64,000 nucleotides of DNA from Halobaculum sp. MBLA0143 (GCF_041361465.1 NZ_JBGKAC010000001.1:2542001-2606000), one strand, 5' to 3'; shown: positions 17,953-27,185, counted from the stretch's first letter. The notes: generated by a model from the letters alone, not told the origin. Program-made: numbers and translations.

Positions 17953-19395
17953 GTGAGTAGCCTCGCCCGTCTCGTCTCCGTCGAGGCAGGCGGACGAGCG
18001 ATCGGGAAGATCGCGGAGTACGGACTCATCCTCGGTGTCGCGCGGTTACTCGGAAGCGACGGGCTCGGCGTCGTCGCGTTCGGGCTCGTGTTGCTCAGAA
18101 TCTCCGGCGCGTTCGGGAGACTCGGGATGGACGTGATGGTACAGAAGTTCGTTCCCGCGGATCGGTCGGCTCCTGACCGTCTCGCCGGCACTGTCGTTCT
18201 TGGAGTCGTCAGCGCTGCCGTTGCCGGGACGGTGTTCGGGCTCGCCGGCTACGCCGTAGTCCCGGTAGTCCGCCCTCTCGGATACGAAATCTCGGAACCG
18301 GCGCGATTGTTCTTGCTTGGTGTCCCACTGTACACCGTGTTGCGGGTCGCCGAGGCGACCACCCGAGGGTACAAACAGACACGGTACGCCGTCTACGCAC
18401 GAGAGTTCGCCCAGCGTGTGGCGGCACTCCCGCTCGCCGTGTGCGGTGTCTTCCTCGTCGGGAACGTTCTCGGTGCCGTGTACGCGTATCTCGCCTCCCT
18501 GGCGCTCGGTGCCGGTGTCGGGCTGTTCTACGTCTGGCGGATCGGTGCACTGGACGGGATCGCGAGCGCGTCGTACACGCCGCGTCGTGTCTTCGGGTAC
18601 GCGCTCCCGGCGATGCTGTTCTCCGTCGCACACCCGCTGATCCTGTGGGTCGACGTCCTCGTCCTCGGACTGCTCGTACCACCGAGTGACGTCGGACTGT
18701 ACGAGGCCGCCTACCAGACTGCGATACTCCCGACGTTCGCACTCGTCGCGGTCAGTGCCGTCTTCCCGGCGATGGCAGCCGACTACCACGAGGCCGGGGC
18801 GCACGATCGACTCCGTCGAACACTGCAGACCGTCACCAAGTGGGTGTGTGTCGCGGCGGGGTTCGCGGGGCTGTTCCTCCTCGTGTTCGCCGACCCGGTG
18901 TTGCGGCTGTTCGGGAAGGAGTTCGCCGCAGTCGGGGTGACGTTCACCGTGCTACTCGGATCGCAGGTTATGAGTGTCGCCACGGGACCGGTGAACTACG
19001 TCCTGTCGATGACCGAGTACGAGCGGCTCGAGATGGTGAACACGAGCGTGGTGGCGGTCGGGAACGCCGTCGGAAACGTGCTCTTGGTCTCGGAGTACGG
19101 GATCGTCGGTGCCGCCGTCTCGACGTCGCTCGCCGTCGTTCTCCTCGACGTACTGCGACTGGTTCAAGTCCGTCACCTCCTCGGGTTCTGGCCGTACGAA
19201 CGGTCGTTCTTGTTGATCCTTCCCGTGCTCGCGGCGACCGGATGTGGCATGTGGGTGGTACGGACGGTTGTCTCCCGCCCGTACATCGGACTGATCGGGG
19301 GTGGTGTCGTCGGCACGGGGCTCCTGATCGCAGGAGCGTACGCACTGTACTCTCCGTCGGATCGAATGCTTTTCGAGTCGGTCCAGGAGTTGTGA
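17953..19395 (+). CDS. Wzx/RfbX-type polysaccharide flippase
   Basis: 480 residues from GTG 17953, with about 14 hydrophobic helices. I prefer this start over GTG 17935 because ggagggg sits seven bases upstream and the protein then begins MSSLARLVSVEAGGRAIGKI. The pattern GLILGVARLLGSDGLGVVAFG near the N-terminus and YALPAMLFSVAHPLILWVDVLVLG in mid-protein are typical of the polysaccharide flippases that move lipid-linked glycans outward. It is a second flippase for this island, distant from the copy at 1686. The gene is three bases upstream of a GT4 gene. Confidence 0.88.
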   Translation: MSSLARLVSVEAGGRAIGKIAEYGLILGVARLLGSDGLGVVAFGLVLLRISGAFGRLGMDVMVQKFVPADRSAPDRLAGTVVLGVVSAAVAGTVFGLAGYAVVPVVRPLGYEISEPARLFLLGVPLYTVLRVAEATTRGYKQTRYAVYAREFAQRVAALPLAVCGVFLVGNVLGAVYAYLASLALGAGVGLFYVWRIGALDGIASASYTPRRVFGYALPAMLFSVAHPLILWVDVLVLGLLVPPSDVGLYEAAYQTAILPTFALVAVSAVFPAMAADYHEAGAHDRLRRTLQTVTKWVCVAAGFAGLFLLVFADPVLRLFGKEFAAVGVTFTVLLGSQVMSVATGPVNYVLSMTEYERLEMVNTSVVAVGNAVGNVLLVSEYGIVGAAVSTSLAVVLLDVLRLVQVRHLLGFWPYERSFLLILPVLAATGCGMWVVRTVVSRPYIGLIGGGVVGTGLLIAGAYALYSPSDRMLFESVQEL

Positions 19396-19398
19396 CAC

Positions 19399-20511
19399 AT
19401 GGACGTTGCACTGGTCAACAGTGTCGACGCGACCGGCGGTGTCGGACTGTACGCCCGACAGGTCGCCGAGCACGCCGACACCGACATCTCGGTGACACAC
19501 TACTTTCTGAATAAAGAGACGAGAGAACTCGTCAGACGAGGGCCGTCGGACGATCGAGAGGTCGTCGCCGAGGCGAACCTGACCAGATCGATCGGAGGGA
19601 GAGTGGGAACGATGGCGTCGTTCTTCGAGCTCGCACGGTCGATTCCGGAGACGTACGACCTCTACCACGTAGCCGATCAGAATCTCGCACCGCTGTGTCT
19701 CCTCCCGAGACTCACACCGACAGTGGTGACTGTACACGATCTCGTCTACCGTGTCCGAGGGGCCAGTGAAGTTGATTCTCGGGTCGGTCGAGTCCTGTAC
19801 GCGGGGCTGCACACGGCAGATCGTATCGTGACTGTCTCACAGTCGACTGCCGACGACGTCGTACGGTTCGGATACGCAACCGACCCGAGTGTCGTGTACA
19901 ACGGTGTCGGCTCGGCGTTCGAACCGGCGTCGGACACCGAAGTGACGGAGTTCGCCGCCGAACACGACTTGGACGCAGATCGCTACGTACTGAGTATCGA
20001 CGCCGACAAGCCCCGAAAGAACGTCGCAGCGACGATACGAGTCTTCGAAGAGATCAGACGGCGCGTCCCGGGAGACGTTCGACTGTTACGGACGAAACCA
20101 CTCGAAGAGGCAGGAACGGTCGCGGCGGAGTTGGGTGTCGAGGGAGACATCGACGTTGTCGGACCCGTACGGTGGGACCGACTGCCAACGGTGTACTCGC
20201 TAGGTGACGTACTGATCTCGACGTCCATGTACGAGGGATTCGGCCTCCCGGCACTCGAGGCGATGGCCTGTGGGTCCCCGGTCGTCGTTTCGGATGTCGG
20301 CTCGTACCCGGAAGTCGTCGGTGACGCCGGGTTCGTAGAGCCGGTGGGTCAAGAGGATGCGTTTGTGACCGACGGTGTTGAGCTCCTGACTAATCCTGAG
20401 ACACGAAGGCGGTACGAGCGACGCGGTCGCAAACGTGCAGACGAGTTCTCCTGGCGACAGTGTGGTGAGGCGACCAGCCGGGTGTACCGACAGTGTGTCG
20501 CTGACGGATGA
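19399..20511 (+). CDS. GT4 family glycosyltransferase
   Basis: 370 residues, GT-B fold. It begins MDVALVNSVDATGGVGLYAR, followed by TVVTVHDLVYRVRG and ADRIVTVSQSTADDVVRFGY in the acceptor half. In the donor half YVLSIDADKPRKNVAATIRV and STSMYEGFGLPALEAMACGSPVV carry the donor-binding residues. The lysine/arginine-rich turn KPRKN is usual for mannosyltransferase-like GT4 enzymes, though the sugar cannot be assigned. It lies three bases after the flippase, so it is in the same transcription unit that starts at 14063. It is convergent with the GT2 gene at 20517, only 5 bases apart. Confidence 0.92.
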   Translation: MDVALVNSVDATGGVGLYARQVAEHADTDISVTHYFLNKETRELVRRGPSDDREVVAEANLTRSIGGRVGTMASFFELARSIPETYDLYHVADQNLAPLCLLPRLTPTVVTVHDLVYRVRGASEVDSRVGRVLYAGLHTADRIVTVSQSTADDVVRFGYATDPSVVYNGVGSAFEPASDTEVTEFAAEHDLDADRYVLSIDADKPRKNVAATIRVFEEIRRRVPGDVRLLRTKPLEEAGTVAAELGVEGDIDVVGPVRWDRLPTVYSLGDVLISTSMYEGFGLPALEAMACGSPVVVSDVGSYPEVVGDAGFVEPVGQEDAFVTDGVELLTNPETRRRYERRGRKRADEFSWRQCGEATSRVYRQCVADG

Positions 20512-20516
20512 CGGCG

Positions 20517-21734
20517 TCACTTTCGGAGAATATCGACAAAGAACGACGAGAAAAACGCCTGAACCCCGATCAGAATGAGCGTATACGCGACAATCGTGCT
20601 AGCGATTGCCGGTAACTCGTTGAAACCGCTGTCGGCCCACCTGTAGAGGAGGTAACCGGCGATCGACACACCGGAGGTCATAAGCATCGCTCCGACCAAG
20701 AGCCCCCGTTCGAGCGAGAACACGCTACGCACGATGTCGCTGATCGGGCCAGACGGGTCCTGAATCGGCGACGAGGCGAGTCCCGTGTAGTAACCAAATG
20801 CTCCGACCTGTGTGCCGACGAGCAACAGCAGGCTCCCGAGGATCGTCGAGTGCAAACCGAACAGGTGACCGAACAGCTGGGTTTCGGCGTACCCGAGGGC
20901 CATGATAGTTGTCCCAAGCAGAGACATCACCAGTCCCGGGACAGAGAACAGACCTCTCGGGGCGTTGGCGAGCATGAACTTCACATGACGCCATCCGTCA
21001 CTGAAACTGTCGAGCGTCGCTTCACCTTCTCGCTCGTGATACGTGATTGGGACTTCGTCGACCTCTAACCCTTCCGACACTGCCGACATCAACATCTCAC
21101 TCGCGAACTCCATTCCTGTGGACTCCATCGACATCTGGTCGAGTGCCTCGGCGGTGAACACTCTGAACCCACTGTGTGCGTCCGAGATGTCGGAACCGTA
21201 GAACACGTTCAAGAAGGCGGTGAGTGCTGGATTCCCGAGATACTGGTGAAGTGGTGGCATTGCACCACTCTTAATCTCACCCTCGAATCGACTTCCAAGT
21301 ACGAGGTCGGCGTCGCCGTCGGCGACCTCCCGGTACAGCTGTGGGAGCTGTTCGAAGTCGTAGGTCGTGTCCGCGTCGCCCATGGCGATGTACTCGCCAC
21401 GGGCGTGTTCGAAGCCGTACTGGTAGGCGTACCCGTAGCCGTCACGGTCCGGCTCCACGACACGAGCACCCATCTCGCGGGCAATCTCGGGCGTGCGGTC
21501 GGTGGAGCTGTCGCTGACCACGATCTCGGTGGGGACACCGAGTTCGACGACCGCGTTCTTCACCCGGGTGATACACTCCTCGATGCCGGCCTCCTCGTTA
21601 AGTGTCGGCATCACCACCGTCAGGACCGGTTCAGTGTCGGAGTCCTCGTCGACGAGCATCGCGGTCTGCTCGGGAGTTCCCCGCACTCCTGTGGTCACAG
21701 ACTGGTCACTGTGGTGTGGCTCGTCGACGGACAT
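20517..21734 (-). CDS. GT2 family membrane glycosyltransferase (dolichyl-phosphate sugar synthase-like)
   Basis: 405 residues. A GT-A domain comes first: LTVVMPTLNEEAGIEECI, DSSTDRTPEIAREMGARVV and the D-x-D site in EYIAMGDADTTYDF, then LVLGSRFEGEIKSGAMPPLH and the acceptor loop DISDAHSGFRVF. Four membrane helices follow from about residue 270. This is the layout of dolichyl-phosphate mannose/glucose synthases and of haloarchaeal AglD. It would load a sugar on a polyprenyl phosphate at the inner membrane face. The start ATG 21734 is used because the upstream in-frame extension carries no conserved sequence. It faces away from the epimerase gene at 21984. Confidence 0.9.
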   Translation of the reverse strand: MSVDEPHHSDQSVTTGVRGTPEQTAMLVDEDSDTEPVLTVVMPTLNEEAGIEECITRVKNAVVELGVPTEIVVSDSSTDRTPEIAREMGARVVEPDRDGYGYAYQYGFEHARGEYIAMGDADTTYDFEQLPQLYREVADGDADLVLGSRFEGEIKSGAMPPLHQYLGNPALTAFLNVFYGSDISDAHSGFRVFTAEALDQMSMESTGMEFASEMLMSAVSEGLEVDEVPITYHEREGEATLDSFSDGWRHVKFMLANAPRGLFSVPGLVMSLLGTTIMALGYAETQLFGHLFGLHSTILGSLLLLVGTQVGAFGYYTGLASSPIQDPSGPISDIVRSVFSLERGLLVGAMLMTSGVSIAGYLLYRWADSGFNELPAIASTIVAYTLILIGVQAFFSSFFVDILRK

Positions 21735-21983
21735 CGTTCGATACCCTATACGCTGTGTATTCTGCGTGTATTTGTAAAACCGTTTCTGTTCGTGCGCGCC
21801 GCACACCGGCCGTCAGACAGATCAAGTCGGGAGCCCCGGAGCTGCTACACGCCACACAACGACCGCTCACTGCTGTCTGTGGAAACATCCCTGTGGCAGG
21901 GGGCGGTGTGTCTGCTTAGACCCGGGCGGGGCGGTGCGGGACACTCCGGTACGCATAACACGCCGGCCCCCGCTCACCAGACC

Positions 21984-22904
21984 GTGCAAGACAAACGCGT
22001 CCTCGTCACAGGAGGAGCCGGCTTCATCGGCTCGAACCTCGCCAACAGCCTCGCGGAAGCCAACGACGTGACCGTCGTCGACGACGGCTACCTCGGCACC
22101 CCGGAGAACCTCCACGACGACGTCGAGTACGTCGAGGCCAGCGTCACCGACGACGACCTCCCGACGGACGTCGACGTGGTGTTCCACCTCGCGGCGCTGT
22201 CCTCGTACGCGATGCACGAGGAGGACCCCGCCCGCGGCGCGCGGGTCAACGTCGAGGGGTTCGTCAACACGGTCGAACAGGCCCGCCGTGACGGCTGTGA
22301 CACGGTCGTGTACGCGACCACCTCCTCCATCTACGGCGACCGGACGGAGCCGTCCCCGGAGACGATGGCCGTCGAGGCGAACACGGGCTACGAGGCGTCG
22401 AAGCTCGCCCGCGAGCGGTACGCGGAGTACTTCCACAACTTCCACGACATGACGCTTGCGGGCCTCCGGTACTTCTCCGTCTACCAGGGCTACGGCGGCA
22501 GTGAGGAACACAAGGGTGAGTACGCCAACGTGATCGCGCAGTTCGCCGAGGACATCGCGGCCGGCGAGCAGCCGGAACTGTACGGCGACGGGGAGCAGAC
22601 CCGGGACTTCACCCACGTCGACGACGTGGTGCGGGCGACCACGCTCGCGGCCGACGAGGAGCTTCAGGGGATCTACAACGTCGGCACCGGCGAGCAGCAC
22701 GACTTCCTCCACGTCGTCGACCTGATCAACGAGGAGCTGGGAACGGACGTGGCGCCGACGTTCGTCGAGAACCCCATCCCGGACGACGTGTACGTCCACG
22801 ACACGCTCGCGGACTACTCGAAGTTCGAGCAGGCGACGGGCTGGGAGCCGGAGATCGACCTGGAGACCGGGATCGAGATGGTGTGTTCACAGTACACGGA
22901 CTGA
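21984..22904 (+). CDS. NAD-dependent nucleotide-sugar epimerase/dehydratase
   Basis: 306 residues with a GTG start. It is an extended short-chain dehydrogenase: Rossmann motif VLVTGGAGFIGSNLA at residues 5-19, FHLAALSSYAMHE, the catalytic TTSSIYGD and Y-x-x-x-K in GYEASKLARERYAEYF, and the sugar-binding LRYFSVYQGYGGSEEH. The closest functional group is UDP-glucose/GlcNAc 4-epimerase (GalE, AglM-type neighbours), supplying activated sugars for the adjacent glycosyltransferases. The exact substrate cannot be derived here. Codon use returns to the very high-GC3 style of core genes, unlike the more mixed glycan island to the left. Confidence 0.9.
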   Translation: MQDKRVLVTGGAGFIGSNLANSLAEANDVTVVDDGYLGTPENLHDDVEYVEASVTDDDLPTDVDVVFHLAALSSYAMHEEDPARGARVNVEGFVNTVEQARRDGCDTVVYATTSSIYGDRTEPSPETMAVEANTGYEASKLARERYAEYFHNFHDMTLAGLRYFSVYQGYGGSEEHKGEYANVIAQFAEDIAAGEQPELYGDGEQTRDFTHVDDVVRATTLAADEELQGIYNVGTGEQHDFLHVVDLINEELGTDVAPTFVENPIPDDVYVHDTLADYSKFEQATGWEPEIDLETGIEMVCSQYTD

Positions 22905-23010
22905 GAGGCGACACGCGGGACGCGGAGTGACGCTGCGCGGTGCCAGTTCCGCCCCCCGCCACCCTGGCACCGGCGAAAGGTGTGTAGTCCCCCGGGGCGA
23001 ACGGGCGACT

Positions 23011-23637
23011 ATGAACCGACGGACGGCGGTCGGTCGACTGGGCGCGGCAGCCGTCGCCGGGCTCGCGGGCTGTGGCGCGCTCCCGGGTCGAGACGAGCCC
23101 AACCGGGTCGGCGAGGCGTTTCTCGTCGGCGGCGACCGCAGGCGGATGGAGTACGTCGTCCGACGGGTCCAGACGTTCACCAGGCTCGGCAACGGCCCGA
23201 CGGCGACGACCGCGGGCGTCTGGGTCGTCCTGACGATCCGGCTCGTCAACCGGGCGCCGCGGCCGTTGGAGCTGACGAGCAGGCCGTTCACGCTCGTCCG
23301 CGACGACGGGCGGGAGTTCTCCCCGGTGAACGGGATCGGACCGTACGTCTCGAACGACGCACGGGTGCAACCGCGGTCGTTCGCCTTCCTCACCCTCGCG
23401 CCGGACTCGCCGACGGACGTGGCGGTCGTGTTCGAGGTGTCACCGGAGGACCGTTACACGCTCCGGATCAGGCCGCTGGGGACGTTCACGCTGGAGAGCG
23501 CCGGCGAGGTCGCTCTCGGCGAGGTCGCCGACCCCGCAGACGGCCGCGAGACGGCGGGTGACGACACCGCCACCGACGGCGGTGAGTCGACGGAGACGCC
23601 GACACCCGAGACGGAGACGGCGTCGACGGACGGCTGA
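23011..23637 (+). CDS. Lipoprotein with DUF4352-like domain
   Basis: 208 residues. The start MNRRTAVGRLGAAAVAGLAG has a twin-Arg motif and a lipobox ending at Cys 21, so it is probably a Tat-exported lipoprotein. A beta-sandwich of the DUF4352 type follows: GVWVVLTIRLVNRAPRPLEL and FTLVRDDGREFSPVNGIGPY. The last 40 residues are a Thr/Glu/Asp-rich tail. The final 184 bases overlap, in antisense, the 3' end of the gene at 23454-25331. The function is unknown; the family is found in secreted proteins that bind or stabilise other surface proteins. Confidence 0.75.
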   Translation: MNRRTAVGRLGAAAVAGLAGCGALPGRDEPNRVGEAFLVGGDRRRMEYVVRRVQTFTRLGNGPTATTAGVWVVLTIRLVNRAPRPLELTSRPFTLVRDDGREFSPVNGIGPYVSNDARVQPRSFAFLTLAPDSPTDVAVVFEVSPEDRYTLRIRPLGTFTLESAGEVALGEVADPADGRETAGDDTATDGGESTETPTPETETASTDG

Positions 23638-25331
23638 CTCTCCGCGGATCGGACACCGTCGTCGTTGGCCGGCCGACTGCCCGGCGACCGGACCGCGCCC
23701 GTCGTCTCGGGCGTCGCCGTCGCGTTGCGGGCGTTCGGGAGCGAGACGCCGACGCGACCACCCGCGGGGACGGTGACGTTCCGGCGGTCGACGACCGCGC
23801 CGGTGGCGTTCCGGACGACGATCCCGACGGTGACGCTGCCGGCCGCGGGTGCCGACGCCCGGTCGCCGTCCCGGCCTGCGGCGCCGCCCGTCCGCCGGTT
23901 GTCGGCCGCCAAGCTCCCGTTGGTGGCGATCTCGGCCGCGACGGAGGCGTTGGCGACGGTCGTCCGCCCCGTCTCGGCGTCGACGAAGCCGGTCTGTGCG
24001 TCGACCGCAGAGCCCGAGCCCGACCCCGAGCCGGACGCCGCAATCTGCCAGTGGAGACTCCCCTCCACCGTCACCGGAACGGGGTCGCCGGTCGTCCGGG
24101 CACCGAACCCGCCGACCCGACTCGTCTGGGCGACGAGCTTTGCCGCGCGGTCGGCGCCGATCCGGGCCGTCCGGAACTGGACGACCCCGGCCGAGCCCGT
24201 GCGGGCGTCCACCGCCCACATCCGGGAGACCCCCTCGCCGTCCGTGCTCGTCGGCGCGAAGTAGGTCAGCGACGGGACGGAGTCGTTGCCGGTCGGGGCC
24301 GCGACGGGCCACTGGCCGTCGCCGGGGAACCCACCCAACTGCGGTGTGTCGCCGTCGCCGCCTAGCGCCGCCGCGACGGCGCCGTCACGGTACGCCAGCG
24401 CCGCGATCCGTCGGCGGACGAGCGACGGCGGATACACCGCCTGGCCGGCCAGGCGGTCGTCGCCAGCGACGGCGTCGGCGGCCACGAACTCCGTCGCGCC
24501 GTCTTGGTCCATCACCTGGACGCCGGCGAACTTCGGCACGGCGTACGGCTGTGGCAGCGGGAACAGCCGGAACCGCCACTCGTGACGCACCGCCGACTCC
24601 GCGATGTAGGCCGCGCCCTCGTGTTCGAACACGGTGCGTGTCGCCGGCTGGCGGTCCAGCGTCGGCTGGGCCAGGAGTGTCTGGTACTCGTAGGCGTCCA
24701 GCCAGAACTGACCCATCCCGTTGCGGAACGACGTCTCCCGGACGACCGGGCCGCCGGAGCCGTCGGCGGCGACGTAGACGGCACCGCGCTGACGCTCCGT
24801 CAGCCGCGAGAGCAGTTCGTCCGGCACGACCGGGTACGACCAGGTGTACGAGCCGTTGCGGTAGGCCAGCCGGCCGTCGCGCGTGCCGAATCCGGGCGAC
24901 TCGACGGCCGCCGTCGCCGCCGTCTTCGCCGCCGACTCCGGTCGCGTCCGGGCGTGGCTGCGGGAGGTGTCAGGCAGCGACCGCAGCGCCGTCGCCTCCC
25001 GGGTCGTCTGCTCTGCGAGGTCTTCGGCCGCGTAGGCGTCGCCCACCCCCGGGCCGATGACGACCGCGAACAGGACGGTGACACCCACGAGCGCGATCAG
25101 TACGTCACGCCGGCGTGGGAGCCCCTCGGTGCGGTACAGCGCGACCGTCGCGGCGGCGCCGACGGCCCCCCACCACAGCAGACTCGGCGTCTCCACGAGC
25201 GCGTGGTAGAAGAGCGCCTGCACCTGCGGGAGCAGGACGACCACGACGACGAGCAGCCCGACCGCCGAGACCAGCCCCGCGAGGTAGACGCCCGAGACGA
25301 GCAGACCACGAGCGCGCGTGCCGTCGGTCAT
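23454..25331 (-). CDS. Membrane protein with large extracytoplasmic domain, function unknown
   Basis: 625 residues. Three helices occur near the N-terminus (about residues 9-33, 47-65 and 78-96), then a soluble domain with phrases such as YAVPKFAGVQVMDQDGATEF and YFAPTSTDGEGVSRMWAVDA, then a Ser/Ala/Val-rich low-complexity C-terminus from about residue 440. I do not recognise a family. The C-terminal 60 codons overlap the lipoprotein gene on the other strand; the low-complexity tail there may be a read-through of the opposite gene's codon bias rather than selected protein. The N-terminal two thirds have normal haloarchaeal codon use and look genuine. Confidence 0.7.
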   Translation of the reverse strand: MTDGTRARGLLVSGVYLAGLVSAVGLLVVVVVLLPQVQALFYHALVETPSLLWWGAVGAAATVALYRTEGLPRRRDVLIALVGVTVLFAVVIGPGVGDAYAAEDLAEQTTREATALRSLPDTSRSHARTRPESAAKTAATAAVESPGFGTRDGRLAYRNGSYTWSYPVVPDELLSRLTERQRGAVYVAADGSGGPVVRETSFRNGMGQFWLDAYEYQTLLAQPTLDRQPATRTVFEHEGAAYIAESAVRHEWRFRLFPLPQPYAVPKFAGVQVMDQDGATEFVAADAVAGDDRLAGQAVYPPSLVRRRIAALAYRDGAVAAALGGDGDTPQLGGFPGDGQWPVAAPTGNDSVPSLTYFAPTSTDGEGVSRMWAVDARTGSAGVVQFRTARIGADRAAKLVAQTSRVGGFGARTTGDPVPVTVEGSLHWQIAASGSGSGSGSAVDAQTGFVDAETGRTTVANASVAAEIATNGSLAADNRRTGGAAGRDGDRASAPAAGSVTVGIVVRNATGAVVDRRNVTVPAGGRVGVSLPNARNATATPETTGAVRSPGSRPANDDGVRSAESQPSVDAVSVSGVGVSVDSPPSVAVSSPAVSRPSAGSATSPRATSPALSSVNVPSGLIRSV

Positions 25332-25539
25332 CGAGGTGGGCCCCTCCAGTCGTCGTCGGTTGGCGCTGTCTCCCGGCCGTCGTCGTTCGGTCTCTCTCCC
25401 CGGTCGTCACTACCACTGTCCGAACCGTCGTCCCCCGTCGCCCCCCAGCGACGTGACTGCGCCGGTCGGCGCTGTCGTGTCACGGCCGGGGGTTCGGCCG
25501 AGACGGGCTTGAATCCACGGCACACCCCGCCGTCGCTCC

Positions 25540-26103
25540 TCACTCCGTCTCGTCGGGGTCCGTCTTCGGCCCGAAGTACCGGTAGCCCGTCGCGCCCGCG
25601 CCGACGAGCGCGAGCAACAACACACCCAGTGACAGTTCCGTCCGGTCGATCCGGCCGCCCAACTCCGTCGGCGGCTCCGCCAACACCTCGACGTACTTGA
25701 TCTCGGAGATGTCGAAGCGGTGGGTGCCGTCGGAACTCACGACCAACACCTGGACGCCGTGTGTGCCGGGTGTCTCGCCCGACACCGGCTGTGTGATCGT
25801 CGTCGACTCCCCGGGCTGGAGCTGTGGCCGCCCGATCGGGACGATGCGTGTCGTGTTGTTCGGCCCCGCCGTGTTCATCGTCACGCGGGACGTGGTGACC
25901 TGCTCGCCTCGATTCTCCAGAGTCACCTTCACCGTCGCCGTCTGGTTCACGACGAGTTCGTCCGTCGTGACGGTCACGTCCGTCAGACACACCTTCTGGC
26001 CGCCGACGGCGCGGCACCGCTCCGTCGCGCCGACGGCCGGCGCCACCGCGGCCAGCCCGACGAGACAACAGAGACAGACCATCACCCAGAGCCGTCGTGT
26101 CAT
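25540..26103 (-). CDS. Secreted, C-terminally anchored CARDB-like protein
   Basis: 187 residues: signal peptide (LWVMVCLCCLVGLAAVAPAVGA, residues about 5-26), one Ig-like/CARDB domain with the phrases VVNQTATVKVTLENRGEQVT and PQLQPGESTTITQPVSGETP, and a C-terminal helix LSLGVLLLALVGAGATGYRY before a short acidic tail. Four N-x-S/T sequons fit surface exposure. It is likely a small cell-surface protein; no enzymatic residues are evident. It lies about 200 bases upstream of the membrane protein at 23454-25331 on the same strand and could share its transcript. Confidence 0.75.
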   Translation of the reverse strand: MTRRLWVMVCLCCLVGLAAVAPAVGATERCRAVGGQKVCLTDVTVTTDELVVNQTATVKVTLENRGEQVTTSRVTMNTAGPNNTTRIVPIGRPQLQPGESTTITQPVSGETPGTHGVQVLVVSSDGTHRFDISEIKYVEVLAEPPTELGGRIDRTELSLGVLLLALVGAGATGYRYFGPKTDPDETE

Positions 26104-26203
26104 GCGCGGCCGTTCTCCGCTGGCGTACTAAAAGCTGTCTGCGACCTGCGGCTCTGGCCCCCCTGTTGTCGCCCGAATCCCGCCCGCGGTCCGCCGCAGG
26201 CCC

Positions 26204-26299
26204 GCCCGAGTGGTGGCCGGCGTGCGACGGGCTCGGCTCAGTCCCACCCAGTGTGCGCTGCGTGCTCGCCCGAGTGGTGCCCGGCGTGCGACGGGCTCG
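26204..26299 (+). repeat. Direct repeat of 32 bp, two copies
   Basis: Copies at 26204-26235 and 26268-26299 differ at one position (gtggtgg versus gtggtgc) and are separated by 32 bases. Both contain gcccgagtggtg and cggcgtgcgacgggctcg. They lie in the interval between the CARDB-like gene and the archaellin-like gene, about 60 bases before the latter's start. Confidence 0.9.
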
Positions 26300-26357
26300 C
26301 CAAGACGCCGGTCGCGGCCCGTAGCACTCTTGTCCGGACGCCGAGAACCACGACGCG

Positions 26358-26978
26358 ATGGACCCGTCGACGACCGGTCGCGGCCGCTCCGGCCGAGCGC
26401 AGGCCGGCGTCGGCACGCTGATCCTCCTGGTCGCGCTCCTGTTGATCGCCGCCGTCGCCGCCGGTGTGTTTCTGGAGGTGTCGCAGGTGTTCCAGAGTCA
26501 GTCGAGCGAGACCGGCGAGGACGTTCGTCAACAGCTCACCGGCGAACTGTCCGTCGTCGCCGCCACCGGGGACGTGACCACCGTCGGCGGCACCACCGGG
26601 GTCTCCCGCGTCCGACTCATCGTCACCGCCGGCGGCTCCGGGCAACGCCTCGCCGTCGACGAGTCACTGCTCGTCTGGGCCGGGCCGGACGGCACCTACC
26701 AACTCACCGCCGCCGACGACGCCGACAACCCCGCCACCATCGACGGCGAACAGTTCGCCTACACCGCCGTGCGCGACGAGGACGACTCCGCGCCGATCGT
26801 CAACTCTCGGGCCGACCGGATCGCTCTCGTCGTCGACCCCGGGACGTTCGGCGGCAGCGCCGTGCTCGAAGCCGGGGAGTCCGTGACCGTCACGATCGTC
26901 TCGACGACCGGGAGTCGGACCGTGGTTCGGCTGTCCGTGCCGACTTCGATATCTGACGGTGAATCTGTGGCGCTTTGA
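26358..26978 (+). CDS. Archaellin (flagellin)-like protein
   Basis: 206 residues. The N-terminus has the class III signal peptide of archaellins and type IV pilins: a short Arg-rich head ending SGRAQAGVGTLILLVA, with cleavage by the prepilin peptidase expected just before or after AQ, and then the conserved hydrophobic helix continuing AAVAAGVFLEVSQVFQ. The remaining 150 residues are a beta-rich domain with phrases seen in archaellins, such as VSRVRLIVTAGGSGQRLAVD and LVVDPGTFGGSAVLEAGESV. No fla/arl assembly genes lie nearby, so it may be an extra filament subunit or an adhesive pilin. I am fairly sure of the N-terminal class, less of the exact filament. Confidence 0.82.
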   Translation: MDPSTTGRGRSGRAQAGVGTLILLVALLLIAAVAAGVFLEVSQVFQSQSSETGEDVRQQLTGELSVVAATGDVTTVGGTTGVSRVRLIVTAGGSGQRLAVDESLLVWAGPDGTYQLTAADDADNPATIDGEQFAYTAVRDEDDSAPIVNSRADRIALVVDPGTFGGSAVLEAGESVTVTIVSTTGSRTVVRLSVPTSISDGESVAL

Positions 26979-27069
26979 GTGGTTTATTTGTCTACTTTTG
27001 GTTTGTGAGTAGCCTGAAAGCCCCGCTATTGACTGTTAATTCGGCCAGACGTGGGACCACGGACAGGCT

Positions 27070-27185
27070 GAAAGCCCCGCCGCGTTGCGGGCCGCTGACT
27101 CGCTGCGCTCCTCGGTCGCTCCGCTCCCTGCGGTGCTTGCGTCGTCGGAGGCCCGCAACGCGACGCCCCTTTCACTCCCACCCCG
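27070..27185 (+). repeat. Hairpin repeat element, copy A
   Basis: Begins gaaagccccg, then a 13-base arm cgcgttgcgggcc (27081-27093), a 56-base middle with gctgcgctcctcgg and ctgcggtgcttgc, and the exact complementary arm ggcccgcaacgcg (27150-27162), ending cgcccctttcactcccaccc. It matches copy B in flanks and middle, but the two arms have a different sequence. Confidence 0.85.
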
